Source of the DNA: Candidatus Hydrogenedentota bacterium | GTDB lineage: Bacteria; Hydrogenedentota; Hydrogenedentia; Hydrogenedentales; JAGMZX01 | Assembly (NCBI GenBank): GCA_029556545.1 | Contig: JAKQEQ010000056.1 | Span: 26,951 to 90,950, forward strand | Reading direction: 5' to 3' | DNA: 64,000 bases | Shown here: positions 9,174-18,254 of the stretch, piece by piece | Numbering within the stretch: position 1 is the stretch's first letter | How the letters are laid out: each line of letters starts with the position of its first letter | Notes under the pieces: model-generated | Seen by the model: only the letters and a program-made list of their open reading frames with translations | Databases searched by the model: none | What the model was told of the DNA's origin: nothing | Position numbers and translations under genes: made by a program

Positions 9174-10994
9174 ATGGGCGTGTATCTTGTATGTACGGCG
9201 GGAAACAGCCAGGGCAGAATCTGGCGATTTGGGCAGGGCTGGGCGACCCTGGGCCGGGCCGATGACTGTGAAGTAGTCTTGGACGACAATCTGGTGTCGC
9301 GGCAACATTGCCGGTTCCATGCCGATGCGAACGAGGTCACGTTCGAGGATCTGAAGGGGCTTAATCCGGTGCTTGTGAACGGATTACCGGTGACGCGCGC
9401 GGTCTTGCGGCCCGGGGATCAGATCGCCATTGGATCCAGTCAACTCCTAGTTGCCGGGGATGCAGCCATGCCGGGGTCCGCAGGCGGCGGCATGTCTTCG
9501 CGGCCGACCGTTTCGTGGAACGACGCAGCGCCCATATGGATGCACTCCGATACGGCGAGAGACCAGATTTCAAAGCGGCCGGGTACGATCCAGGACTTGG
9601 TGTTTCTTTACGATACCGTTCGCGTGCTGGACACCCTCCGCGGCCTTGATGAGGTTCTGCTCGAACTGAAAGAGCGGTTGTATGAACGGTTCCATCCGAC
9701 GCGCCTTTGGATAGCGCGTGTGGCGGGAAGAGAGGTCGACCTTGCCGGCATGGATGAGCAGAATAAGGCCGCGTTCCCTCATACGATGGCGCGCGACGCC
9801 GTGCAGCGCGGGCATGGGCTACTCGTGCCGGAGGTGTTGTCCGGGGACGGCCCGAGGTCCTGTAGATTCACCCTTGCGGCGCCGGTGTCGGGTGGCGGCG
9901 CGACCACCGGCATCATCGTAATGCAGACAGAGACGCCTGAAGGGGCGTATGACGAGGAAGACCTGCGGTTGCTGGTGCTGCTGAGCCAACTGCTGGGCCC
10001 AATCCTGTATTCCGTGGAGGCGTTTGAGCAACTGCGGCGGGATAACGAGTGTCTGCGTCTGGGACCGGAATATCCGCTTGAACTGATAGGGCAAAGCCGG
10101 GCCATGGGTCACATCCGGCGGTTGGCGCATCAGGCTGCGACATCGGACCTTCACATAGTCGTCACCGGGGAAACCGGCACCGGGAAGGAACTGGTCGCTC
10201 GGCTTATCCATCAACAGGGGCCGAATCGAACGCAACCCTTTATCGTTGTCAACTGCGCCGCAATTCCGAAGGACCTGTTCGAGAGCGAGTTTTTCGGCTA
10301 TGAAAAGGGCGCGTTCACTGGGGCCGCGCAGCGTGCGGAGGGGATGCTTGCCCAGGCCAACGGCGGCAGCCTCTTTCTGGATGAAGTAGGAGACCTCTCG
10401 ATCGAGAATCAAGCGCGCATACTGCGGGCCATCGAACTGGGAACGTTCCGGCGTATAGGCGGCAAGCATGAAGAGAAAGTCCGGGTGCGCGTGATCGCGG
10501 CGACGAACAAGGATCTCGCGGCAGCCATCGCGCAAGGCCAATTCAGAAAGGATTTGTATCATCGGCTCAGCGGGTTTGAAATCCACATTCCGCCGTTGCG
10601 GGAACGTCCCAGCGACATACCGGTCCTTGCGGAATACTTTCTGCAAGCGGCGCGGCACAAGTCGAAGCGCCCCTTGAGAGGTTTCTCCCCGCAAGCCATC
10701 GAGCTGCTCAAAGAGCGGCTCTGGCCGGGCAATGTGCGCGAACTGCGGACCTGCATTCTGCGCGCCGTATCCGTCACCGGTAGCGAAGAGATTCAACCCA
10801 GGGATATCCAAAGCGGGATGGCGGTCGCTATGTCGGAAGACGGTCAACCGATGATTAGTCTGGCCGACATGGAGAAACAATACATTACAACCGCTCTGCG
10901 CATGTGCGGCGGAAGCATTCGCGAAGCCGCCAAGCTTCTGCAGATTGGGCGAAGCACCCTCTACGTCAAGATCGCCGAGTACGACATCAAATAG
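9174..10994 (+). CDS. FHA-GAF-AAA+ sigma54-dependent transcription activator
   Basis: This 606-residue NtrC-type enhancer-binding protein opens promoters held by sigma54 RNA polymerase. Order: an FHA domain (about 5-95; GRADDCEVVLDDNLVSRQHC is the phosphothreonine-binding core), a GAF-like sensor (about 140-285), a sigma54-interaction AAA+ domain (about 305-535) with Walker A GETGTGKE, the GAFTGA loop that contacts sigma54, and Walker B GGSLFLDEVGD, then a Fis-type HTH (about 565-605, GGSIREAAKLLQIGRSTLY). All motifs are intact. The FHA domain implies control by Ser/Thr phosphorylation, and a membrane Ser/Thr kinase is encoded at 20323. Two GTCCAG palindromes and a -24/-12 promoter lie directly downstream and are its likely targets. 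Confidence 0.92.
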   Translation: MGVYLVCTAGNSQGRIWRFGQGWATLGRADDCEVVLDDNLVSRQHCRFHADANEVTFEDLKGLNPVLVNGLPVTRAVLRPGDQIAIGSSQLLVAGDAAMPGSAGGGMSSRPTVSWNDAAPIWMHSDTARDQISKRPGTIQDLVFLYDTVRVLDTLRGLDEVLLELKERLYERFHPTRLWIARVAGREVDLAGMDEQNKAAFPHTMARDAVQRGHGLLVPEVLSGDGPRSCRFTLAAPVSGGGATTGIIVMQTETPEGAYDEEDLRLLVLLSQLLGPILYSVEAFEQLRRDNECLRLGPEYPLELIGQSRAMGHIRRLAHQAATSDLHIVVTGETGTGKELVARLIHQQGPNRTQPFIVVNCAAIPKDLFESEFFGYEKGAFTGAAQRAEGMLAQANGGSLFLDEVGDLSIENQARILRAIELGTFRRIGGKHEEKVRVRVIAATNKDLAAAIAQGQFRKDLYHRLSGFEIHIPPLRERPSDIPVLAEYFLQAARHKSKRPLRGFSPQAIELLKERLWPGNVRELRTCILRAVSVTGSEEIQPRDIQSGMAVAMSEDGQPMISLADMEKQYITTALRMCGGSIREAAKLLQIGRSTLYVKIAEYDIK

Positions 10995-11007
10995 CACCTC
11001 CGCGGAA

Positions 11008-11055
11008 GTCCAGACCCTGGACTTCGCCCGCCTTCTCCCCGTCCAGAATATGGAC
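11008..11055. promoter_or_regulatory. Two palindromic enhancer-like sites (GTCCAG-N3-CTGGAC)
   Basis: GTCCAGACCCTGGAC (11008-11022, perfect 6-bp arms) and GTCCAGAATATGGAC (11041-11055, one mismatch) are 33 bp apart centre to centre, about three helical turns. They lie 110-170 bp upstream of a -24/-12 promoter, the classic place for binding sites of a sigma54 activator such as the product of the adjacent gene. A third copy is at 11443-11457. Confidence 0.5.
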
Positions 11056-11164
11056 GCCTGATGCACCGCGAGAAGCCGCCGGGATCACTCCCGCAGACCG
11101 CTGAGCCGCGCAAGGACACGTAAAGATAGCGTTAAATGCCGTGGCGGCGCTTCCCGCCGCCCGT

Positions 11165-11180
11165 CGGCACGATTCCTGCT
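11165..11180 (+). promoter_or_regulatory. Predicted sigma54 (-24/-12) promoter
   Basis: CGGCACGATTCCTGCT fits the TGGCACG-N4-TTGCW consensus. The GG and GC dinucleotides have the required 12-base offset and only the first T of each box is changed. Transcription should start near 11192, about 50 bases before the small HTH gene. The activator gene and paired palindromes just upstream support the call. Confidence 0.55.
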
Positions 11181-11240
11181 TTTAGTAACCGTTGTCGGGG
11201 GCCTTAATCAGAGGCAGTGGACATCTCCGGTGAGGACAAC

Positions 11241-11492
11241 ATGGGGAGTGTGGAGCGGACGACCATGAGCGGCATGCAGAGTGCGGATAGTAACTCATTG
11301 AATGCCAAGAAGAAGGCCCATATCGAGCGGGCGCTGACAATGGCGCACTCCGACCTTCAACGGGCGGCGGAACTGCTCCAGATATCCCCGCCGCGACTCC
11401 GGTACTGGATCAGGAAGCTCCAGATCGACATCTGCATTCAGAGTCCAGATTCTGGACGCCCGGGACATAGAACCCCAAGTGAGAAGGGGTGA
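11241..11492 (+). CDS. Small Fis-type HTH DNA-binding protein
   Basis: This protein is about 83 residues from the ATG at 11241, which has GTGAGGA about 5 bases upstream; a GTG at 11217 and an ATG at 11265 are alternatives. Residues about 20-65 form a Fis/NtrC-type HTH ([20 protein letters not shown], then [11 protein letters not shown]). There is no AAA+ or sensor domain, so it is a stand-alone DNA-binding module related to the C-terminus of the preceding activator. Its last codons contain a third GTCCAG palindrome, which suggests binding near, or autoregulation of, the downstream surface-protein gene at 11540. Confidence 0.65.
   Translation: MGSVERTTMSGMQSADSNSLNAKKKAHIERALTMAHSDLQRAAELLQISPPRLRYWIRKLQIDICIQSPDSGRPGHRTPSEKG
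11443..11457. promoter_or_regulatory. Third GTCCAG-N3-CTGGAC palindrome
   Basis: GTCCAGATTCTGGAC has perfect 6-bp arms and ends 83 bases before the start of the giant NHL protein gene. It lies inside the 3' end of the small HTH gene. No clear -24/-12 box is visible between it and 11540, so it may act on the promoter at 11165 from downstream or as an operator. Confidence 0.4.
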
Positions 11493-11539
11493 CTTGGCGG
11501 AATTACGACCAACGTGATGGAACTGTGGAGGCAATAGCA

Positions 11540-14500
11540 ATGAGAGTAGGTCTTCGACGGTCGGGTTTGAGAGGTGTTCTTGCAGTGCTTGTGATCCTGA
11601 GCGCAAGGACCACTCAGGCAACCGTATACTACGTCGATTCGGCCCAGCGGAACGACACCGGAGACGAATTGACATGGGGAATGGCAAAAGAGACGATCCA
11701 GGCAAGTATCAACGCCGGGGCTGGAACTGGCGAGGTCTGGGTTACCGCTGGCACTTATGGGGAGACACTTTCTCTAAGGGGCAACTGCCCCGACTTTGGC
11801 GGGTTTACGGGGACCGACACGTTGCTCGGGGAGCGAAATCGGACCTCCAATAAGACCGTGGTCGATGCGTCCACCGCCTTACCCCGCTATCACGTGGTGA
11901 CAATTGCCGGAACCACAAATTCGCGGCTAGAGGGCTTCAGGATTACGGGGGCCCTTGGGGTACGCGGTACGGAATCCTATGCTATGGGTGCCTATGAGCT
12001 AGACTTGCCGACGCCGCCGGAGGTTTTGTCGTTTGGCAATCCGTGGTTTGTAGATACTGCTGGGGCTTACGGGGTCTTTCCAACGAGTGTCCCCGGATAT
12101 CTTGATCTACAGGGGCTCGTCAATTTTGGCGCCGATGATAGTCTGTGTGCTATCGCATACAATTCATATGATGGTCTCAACTTGGGTCCGTGGGCACCGC
12201 TAAACACGTTCACCATTGGCGCACAAAAAGGGATCCTGTGGCGTCCCGTTATGAATGACGAAGGCGTCGAAGGCGCGGCTGGTGTGTCCGTGCCCGACAG
12301 GCCCATCCTTGCGCCACCTCCGCAAGGCGCCAATAAGAGAAACGGCAGTTTTAACGTATGGTGGATTGGCGATCCGGACCTTGTGCGAGGAATGGAGCTC
12401 AGGAGCGGGATGGCCACCTATCCCTACGACGCCCCGGCTCGTTGGCTTACGGGGGAGAGGGACGCATCTGTAAGCACGTCTATTTGTGTTCCCTATTTCG
12501 AAGACAGCACACCGGCTGCCGCAAGCCTTCCGCCATTGGTATCCGGCACCACCAGCCTCATATACGTTAGGAATCACGGTGGCGACTTGCTTTGCAGTAT
12601 CAGTTACCGTGATCTGGACGGGAACGATACAACGGGGACGCCAGACACGTTTGTAATCCCCGCCAATAACGTTGTTGCCTTTCGTCCCTGCATGGACGAT
12701 CCATCTACTGTGCCGGGAGGCCAGGAGACTCCCCTGGGGCAGGCGGTTCCTGACATGGTCGGTCCCCGCAAACGGGGCAGCGTGATTATCCGTTGCGAGG
12801 ACGGCCCGTACCTAAGCGGTGAACTGCTCATGAGCGCAAACAACACGTTGGGCATGTGCCAGGAGACTCTTCCAACCGCCGAGGGATCAAGTTCGCTGGT
12901 GGTTCCCTACTTCCGAGATGACGCAGCTGCCGGGGGCACATGGTATCCAAGCGCGGGCGTGACAGCTATCGTTTCGATCCACAATCTCGCCAGCAATCCC
13001 GTCACCTTTAATATCACTTATCGAAACGTCAACGGAGTCGATCACACGCCTGTGCCATCCAACTACACGCTTGCGGCGAACGCGACCGTTCTGTGGCGTC
13101 CGCACGCCGCCGATCCTGGGGTGGAAGGAGCCGCCGGTTCTGAGGTACCCGACATGACAGGGCCGGATGCGGAAGGCAGTATTTTGATCCAGTCTGCCGG
13201 GGGGCAGCTTGCGGGATTCTTGTTTCTTTCGGACGCGAAGGATAGCGCCCTTCAGACGCTTCAGCCGGCAGTGGGCCTTGGCCTGCTTGCCGCGCCGGTT
13301 TTCTGGGATGATGCAGCCGCTGATGGGAGGCTCCACCCGGGCTCGGGTGTGAAGACCGCCGTCCAACTGACGAATCTCTCCGACGCTCCAGTAACGTTGA
13401 CCGTCACCTATAACGATCCGGACGCAACCGATCGGACCCCGACCTGGAAACACTTCACCATGAAACCGTACGAGGCGATCTCGTGGCGTCCCTCAACACG
13501 GGATTTGTCATTCGAAGGACGTGGTGTTTTCATGCCGAAGATGACATTCGGAACGTTCCGTTCCGGAAGCGTGTTCATTTCAGCCTCTTCGCCCAATCTC
13601 GTGGGTTCGATCATGACCACTTCGGACGAAGGGATTGCGCTCGCGGCACTGGTGTCTAACAGCTCGGTCTACGTCACGCCGCCCGATACGGACAACGACG
13701 GCATCCCGAATAGTATCGAGGGCACTGGCGATGTGGACGGCGACACGACTGCAAATTACCTGGATCCGGATAGCGACGGCGACGGTCTGTCAGACGCTAT
13801 AGAGGGGGCCACCGACGTTGACGGCGATGGAATCCCGAATTTTCTGGACTCCGATTCCGACGGGGATGGCGTTTCCGACGCGGCGGAACGAATTGCCGGC
13901 ACGGACCCGTACGGCGGCCCGCCGCTGCAAATTACCTCCCACCCCGGAAGCATTATCCGGACCGGTGGCCAAACGGCTTCCTTCAGTGTTACAGCGACTG
14001 GCGGTTTTCCGCCACTGGGATATCAGTGGCAAAAGGACGCCGTCGATATCCCCGGTGCTTTGGACTCCACATACGCAATACCGGCAGTCTCCTGCGGTGA
14101 CGCCGGCCAGTATCGGTGTATTGCCAGCACGTATGGGGCTTCAATTCCGTCTGATGAAGCGACTCTAACGTTAACGGGGCCTACGGGCACCATTGTCATC
14201 AATGGAGACGCCGAATACGCCAATTCGAGTTTCGTAAGCCTGACTCTGTCGGCAGAGAGTTGCGCGGGTTCAAGTGTGGCCGACGTGCAGTTCAGTAACG
14301 ATAACGTAACGTGGAGCGCATGGGAACCGTATAGCGTCAACATGACGTGGACGCTGGCAGCTGGTGACGGCATGAAGACCGTGTATGCCCAGTACCGCGA
14401 CGCCGTAGGTACGGTATCGTCAGGTGATATATCGGACAGCATCACGCTGGATAGCACGCCGCCGAATCCGCCAAACGTAACCGGGCCGACGCCGACAAAC

Positions 14501-15976
14501 AACACAACGCCCACCTGGTCCTGGACTTCGGGGGGCGGCGGCAGCGGGGCGTATCTCCATCAACTTGATAATGACTCGGAGAGTGGCACATTTCTGACCA
14601 AGTGGGGAAGTTATGGACACGCTGACGGACTGTTTGATTCGCCTGTCGACGTGGCAGCGGACAGGACGGGCAATGTGTATGTTGCCGATGTCGGTAACCA
14701 CCGCGTCCAAAAGTTTTCAGCGGCTGGGGCCTATTTGGCCCAGTGGGGCACTCAGGGGAACGGCGACGGTCAATTCACTTTCCCATTAGGCGTGGCGGTG
14801 GACCGATCGGGCAACGTCTACGTCACCGAGCTGGGCGATCGTGTCCAGAAGTTCACCTCCATTGGGATGTATTTGACGCAGTGGGGAGGTTCTGGAAGCG
14901 GCGAGGGGCAGTTTTCCTATCCCAACGGCGTGGCCGTGGACCAGTCGGATAACGTATATGTGACTGACTGTTACAACCACCGCATCCAGAAGTTTTCATC
15001 GTCCGGGACCTATATCGCCCAGTATGGAAGTGAGGGGAGCGGCGAGGGGCAGTTTTCCTATCCCAACGGCGTGGCGGTCGATAAGGAAGGGAATGTCTAT
15101 GTAGCCGACAGCGGCAACCACCGTGTCCAGAAGTTTTCATCGTCCGGAACCTACCTGGCCCATTGGGGAGGAAATGGGAACGGCGACGGCCAATTCAATT
15201 TACCCTGTGGCATATCGGTCGATCAGAATGGCATGGTGTATGTCGCAGACACAGAAAACTGGCGTATTCAAGTCTTCACCTCAACCGGTACATATTTTGC
15301 CAAGTGGGGAAGTTGGGGGGACGATGACGGTCAGTTCCAGTATCCAACAGGCATATCGACTGATGGGATGGGCAACGTCTATGTGGCTGACAACGCGGTC
15401 TGCCTCATTAAGAAGTTCAGCGGAGGCGGCGCTTGGACAACTGCCACGAACTTCACGCCCGGGGTGCCCCTTCCCGAGGGGCCGCACCGACTCTATGTAC
15501 GGGAGTGTGACGATTTAGGCAACTGGTCCGCGAACGGCTTCTTCGACATTGTCGTGGATGCAACATTGCCGGTCTATACGAACGTTGTCGCCGACCCGGC
15601 GGAGGCGAGCGAAGGCGACGTGGTGATCCTCACGTTTGATGTGTCGGAGCCGTTGATTGGCGCACCCGAGGTGACGGTGAACGGGAATCCGGCGGTCCAC
15701 AGTTCCGGCAAGGCCGGCTATTGCTACCTCTATAGCGTGCTTGGCGTAGCGGACGACCCGCCGGGCCCGGCGTACATCGAGATCAGCGGCGCGGACCTGG
15801 CCGGCAACCTCGGGGCGGCGGGTAATTCCAGCGCCTTGACCATTGTCGAAGGAGACACGCAGACGGTTCCGGCGGCCGGACGCGGCGCGCTCATTTTGCT
15901 GGTCCTCGGCTTCCTACTGGCCGGGATGTGGACCGTGACGATGCGGAGACCGGCTTGGGCCAAATCGAAACGGTGA
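11540..15976 (+). CDS. Giant secreted TSP3/Ig/NHL surface protein with C-terminal anchor
   Basis: This is 1478 residues from the ATG at 11540 (TGGAGG upstream, then a signal peptide ending near TTQATVYY). Order: a short beta-helix-like start (about 25-150), three or four copies of a roughly 170-residue beta module containing a WRP/FRP...VPDM signature, TSP3-type calcium-binding repeats ([19 protein letters not shown]), an Ig-like domain, a beta domain, six NHL blades ([16 protein letters not shown] type), another beta domain, and a tail [20 protein letters not shown] plus basic residues. The tail resembles the PEP-CTERM/IPTL-CTERM class of sorting signals. It is probably anchored to the outer surface for binding or recognition. 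Two further proteins of the same style follow on the same strand. Confidence 0.8.
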   Translation: MRVGLRRSGLRGVLAVLVILSARTTQATVYYVDSAQRNDTGDELTWGMAKETIQASINAGAGTGEVWVTAGTYGETLSLRGNCPDFGGFTGTDTLLGERNRTSNKTVVDASTALPRYHVVTIAGTTNSRLEGFRITGALGVRGTESYAMGAYELDLPTPPEVLSFGNPWFVDTAGAYGVFPTSVPGYLDLQGLVNFGADDSLCAIAYNSYDGLNLGPWAPLNTFTIGAQKGILWRPVMNDEGVEGAAGVSVPDRPILAPPPQGANKRNGSFNVWWIGDPDLVRGMELRSGMATYPYDAPARWLTGERDASVSTSICVPYFEDSTPAAASLPPLVSGTTSLIYVRNHGGDLLCSISYRDLDGNDTTGTPDTFVIPANNVVAFRPCMDDPSTVPGGQETPLGQAVPDMVGPRKRGSVIIRCEDGPYLSGELLMSANNTLGMCQETLPTAEGSSSLVVPYFRDDAAAGGTWYPSAGVTAIVSIHNLASNPVTFNITYRNVNGVDHTPVPSNYTLAANATVLWRPHAADPGVEGAAGSEVPDMTGPDAEGSILIQSAGGQLAGFLFLSDAKDSALQTLQPAVGLGLLAAPVFWDDAAADGRLHPGSGVKTAVQLTNLSDAPVTLTVTYNDPDATDRTPTWKHFTMKPYEAISWRPSTRDLSFEGRGVFMPKMTFGTFRSGSVFISASSPNLVGSIMTTSDEGIALAALVSNSSVYVTPPDTDNDGIPNSIEGTGDVDGDTTANYLDPDSDGDGLSDAIEGATDVDGDGIPNFLDSDSDGDGVSDAAERIAGTDPYGGPPLQITSHPGSIIRTGGQTASFSVTATGGFPPLGYQWQKDAVDIPGALDSTYAIPAVSCGDAGQYRCIASTYGASIPSDEATLTLTGPTGTIVINGDAEYANSSFVSLTLSAESCAGSSVADVQFSNDNVTWSAWEPYSVNMTWTLAAGDGMKTVYAQYRDAVGTVSSGDISDSITLDSTPPNPPNVTGPTPTNNTTPTWSWTSGGGGSGAYLHQLDNDSESGTFLTKWGSYGHADGLFDSPVDVAADRTGNVYVADVGNHRVQKFSAAGAYLAQWGTQGNGDGQFTFPLGVAVDRSGNVYVTELGDRVQKFTSIGMYLTQWGGSGSGEGQFSYPNGVAVDQSDNVYVTDCYNHRIQKFSSSGTYIAQYGSEGSGEGQFSYPNGVAVDKEGNVYVADSGNHRVQKFSSSGTYLAHWGGNGNGDGQFNLPCGISVDQNGMVYVADTENWRIQVFTSTGTYFAKWGSWGDDDGQFQYPTGISTDGMGNVYVADNAVCLIKKFSGGGAWTTATNFTPGVPLPEGPHRLYVRECDDLGNWSANGFFDIVVDATLPVYTNVVADPAEASEGDVVILTFDVSEPLIGAPEVTVNGNPAVHSSGKAGYCYLYSVLGVADDPPGPAYIEISGADLAGNLGAAGNSSALTIVEGDTQTVPAAGRGALILLVLGFLLAGMWTVTMRRPAWAKSKR

Positions 15977-16104
15977 GGAAGGAAGCCGCTTGCTATTCGG
16001 AAAGCGATATCAGGCCGGGGCAGCCTGGACGGCCCGCCCCGGCACAGGACATAGGCAATACCTGGAACGACTTCAGGGACTGTAAGCAGTACGAGGAACT
16101 CGTC

Positions 16105-18153
16105 ATGAGGAAGATCAGGAATAGCGGTATAAGAAAGTCATGGCGCGGGCTTTCCGTCACTTTGCGGAGCCGGATCGCTATCGCAGGGTGGTTCGCCGTG
16201 ATTGCTGTTTTGGCATTGGCGCCGCGGGCTTGGGCCGTGGGGACCTATGAATTCGTTCGGCAATGGCCGGCGGATCAGTGGGCCTTCATCTACCCGACGG
16301 GCGTGGCCACGGACAGTTCAGGTCACGTATATGTGGCTGATTACAGCAGCCACTGTGTCCGGAAGTTCGCTGCGACTGGGGAGTACCTCCGCACGCTGGG
16401 GCGGAACGGGACCGCGGACGGGGAGTTCAGCGGGCCTTTCGGCATAGCCGTGGACGGTTCGGACAACGTCTACGTAGCGGACACGGAGAATCATCGGATT
16501 CAGAAGTTTGACGGCAACGGTGCCTGGCTTTTCACGTTCGGGGGCTACGGTAATGGCGACGGGGAATTCTATCGTCCTACTGGCGTGACGGTGGACGTTT
16601 CGGGCAATGTTTACGTGGCCGATTCGGCGAACCACCGGATACAGAAGTTCGATTCGAACGGCGTGTTTCTGGGTAAATGGGGCGACTTCGGACCGGGGGA
16701 TGGACAATTCAGCACCCCGGGCGGCGTAGCGACTGACGCCGCGGGAAACGTCTACGTTGCCGACGTGGACAACAACCGCATCCAGAAGTTCAGCGCCGGC
16801 GGCATAGTTCAGCCCCCCGCATACACGATGGGCTGCGGCGGTGTTGCGTTCAGCAGGCCCCACGCCTTGGCGGTGGACGGGCCGGGCAACCTGTATGTGT
16901 CCGATTACGAGAACGGCCGTATCCACAAACTGAATTCGGGCGGAACATGTCAGTTCGAATGGGCCACGAGCGGACCGCCTCTTGGCGTGGATCTGGACGC
17001 ATCGGGCAACCTCTATGTGGCCGAATCCAGCAGAGCTGTCGTAGAGGTGTTTGCGCCGGACAACACCACCCCCGTTGCTACTTGGCCCCCTTTCGGCGCG
17101 GGGCAATTCAACTGGCCGTATGGCGTCGCGGTGACTGCCGGGGGAACAATGTACGTGGCCGACTCCCGCAACAACCGCATCCAGAAGTTCGATGCTGACG
17201 GCGCGTTTGTTATGGAATGGGGGAGTTCCGGCGGCGGCAACGATCAATTTCTGTTGCCCGTCGGACTCGCCCTTGACAAAGACGGCAATGTCTATGTGAC
17301 CGATCGCGACAACCAGCGTATCCAGAAGTTCAGTCCCGCGGGGACGTACTTGCGAACATTTGGGGGGGCCGGTCAACTTACCCTGCCGAATGATGTGGCG
17401 GTGAATGCTTCCGGTTATGTCTACGTGGCCGACTACGGCGGCAACAGCGTGGCAGTATTTGATCCGGACGGAACGTATTCAGGCGCGTTGACCGGCGGGC
17501 TGGGAATCGTTGCGCCCACCGGCGTAGCGGTCGACGGCGACGGTAACGTCTACGTGTCGGGTTCAGCGTCGTCCCTAGACTACTGTATACAGAAATTCGA
17601 TTGGAACGGTGAATTTGTGATGTCCTGGGGAAGTTCCGGCACGGGTGAGGGACAGTTCACGCAGCCTGTCGGTGTTGTTGTGGACGGTTTTGGCAATGTG
17701 TATGTGGCGGAATGGGGCAACGCGCGTGTGCAGAAATTCGACCCTGACGGCCGGTTCATGACCTCGTGGGGATCCTGGGGCGGCGGGCCCGGCCAGTTCC
17801 AGGAGCCAACAATGGCGGCGGTGGACGGATTATGCAATGTCTATGTGGCGGACCCGGATAATCACCGCATTCAGAAGTTTACGTCCACCGATACGGACGA
17901 CGACGGCATATCCAACGTTGATGAAGGTTTCGACGATCCTGATGAAGACGGCATCCCCAACTATTTGGACCGGGACTCCGACAATGACGGGGTGTCCGAC
18001 GAAGAAGAACATGCGTTGAACACGGACCCCTATGACCCCGCTCATCCGGACACACTACCCCTGCACGCCTGGCCGCTTCTGCTGATGATGCTGTTTGTCA
18101 TGCTGGCCGGCGCAGGGCGGTGCAAGTGTTGGACATTACGCGGCCGCCACTGA
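16105..18153 (+). CDS. Secreted NHL-repeat beta-propeller protein with TSP3 and C-terminal anchor
   Basis: This is 682 residues from the ATG at 16105 (GAGGA 7 bases upstream). A long signal sequence ends near APRAWAVG. Then come about twelve NHL blades (pattern DxxGNVYVADxxNHRIQKF), enough for two six-bladed propellers, two TSP3-like calcium motifs (DTDDDGISNVDEG, DSDNDGVSDEEE), and an LPLHAWPLLLMMLFVMLAG tail ending in basic residues. The tail is a variant of the LPAAG-type anchor on the neighbours. Its blades are closest in style to those of the preceding gene, which suggests duplication. The role is probably binding at the cell surface; no enzyme motif is seen. Confidence 0.82.
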   Translation: MRKIRNSGIRKSWRGLSVTLRSRIAIAGWFAVIAVLALAPRAWAVGTYEFVRQWPADQWAFIYPTGVATDSSGHVYVADYSSHCVRKFAATGEYLRTLGRNGTADGEFSGPFGIAVDGSDNVYVADTENHRIQKFDGNGAWLFTFGGYGNGDGEFYRPTGVTVDVSGNVYVADSANHRIQKFDSNGVFLGKWGDFGPGDGQFSTPGGVATDAAGNVYVADVDNNRIQKFSAGGIVQPPAYTMGCGGVAFSRPHALAVDGPGNLYVSDYENGRIHKLNSGGTCQFEWATSGPPLGVDLDASGNLYVAESSRAVVEVFAPDNTTPVATWPPFGAGQFNWPYGVAVTAGGTMYVADSRNNRIQKFDADGAFVMEWGSSGGGNDQFLLPVGLALDKDGNVYVTDRDNQRIQKFSPAGTYLRTFGGAGQLTLPNDVAVNASGYVYVADYGGNSVAVFDPDGTYSGALTGGLGIVAPTGVAVDGDGNVYVSGSASSLDYCIQKFDWNGEFVMSWGSSGTGEGQFTQPVGVVVDGFGNVYVAEWGNARVQKFDPDGRFMTSWGSWGGGPGQFQEPTMAAVDGLCNVYVADPDNHRIQKFTSTDTDDDGISNVDEGFDDPDEDGIPNYLDRDSDNDGVSDEEEHALNTDPYDPAHPDTLPLHAWPLLLMMLFVMLAGAGRCKCWTLRGRH

Positions 18154-18162
18154 TCTATTCTG

Positions 18163-18181
18163 TCCAAGCAGGATGCTTGGA
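18163..18181 (+). terminator. Hairpin after the NHL gene
   Basis: TCCAAGC and GCTTGGA form a perfect 7-bp stem around AGGAT, ten bases after the stop codon. No T-run follows on the plus strand, so it is either a weak or factor-dependent terminator or a transcript-stabilising hairpin. Confidence 0.35.
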
Positions 18182-18254
18182 GCGGGGCGCGGAAGCGAAG
18201 GTATGAAACAAGTGGTCTTGAGGTCATGACATGACCGGTAGAAAGGAAGAAGCG

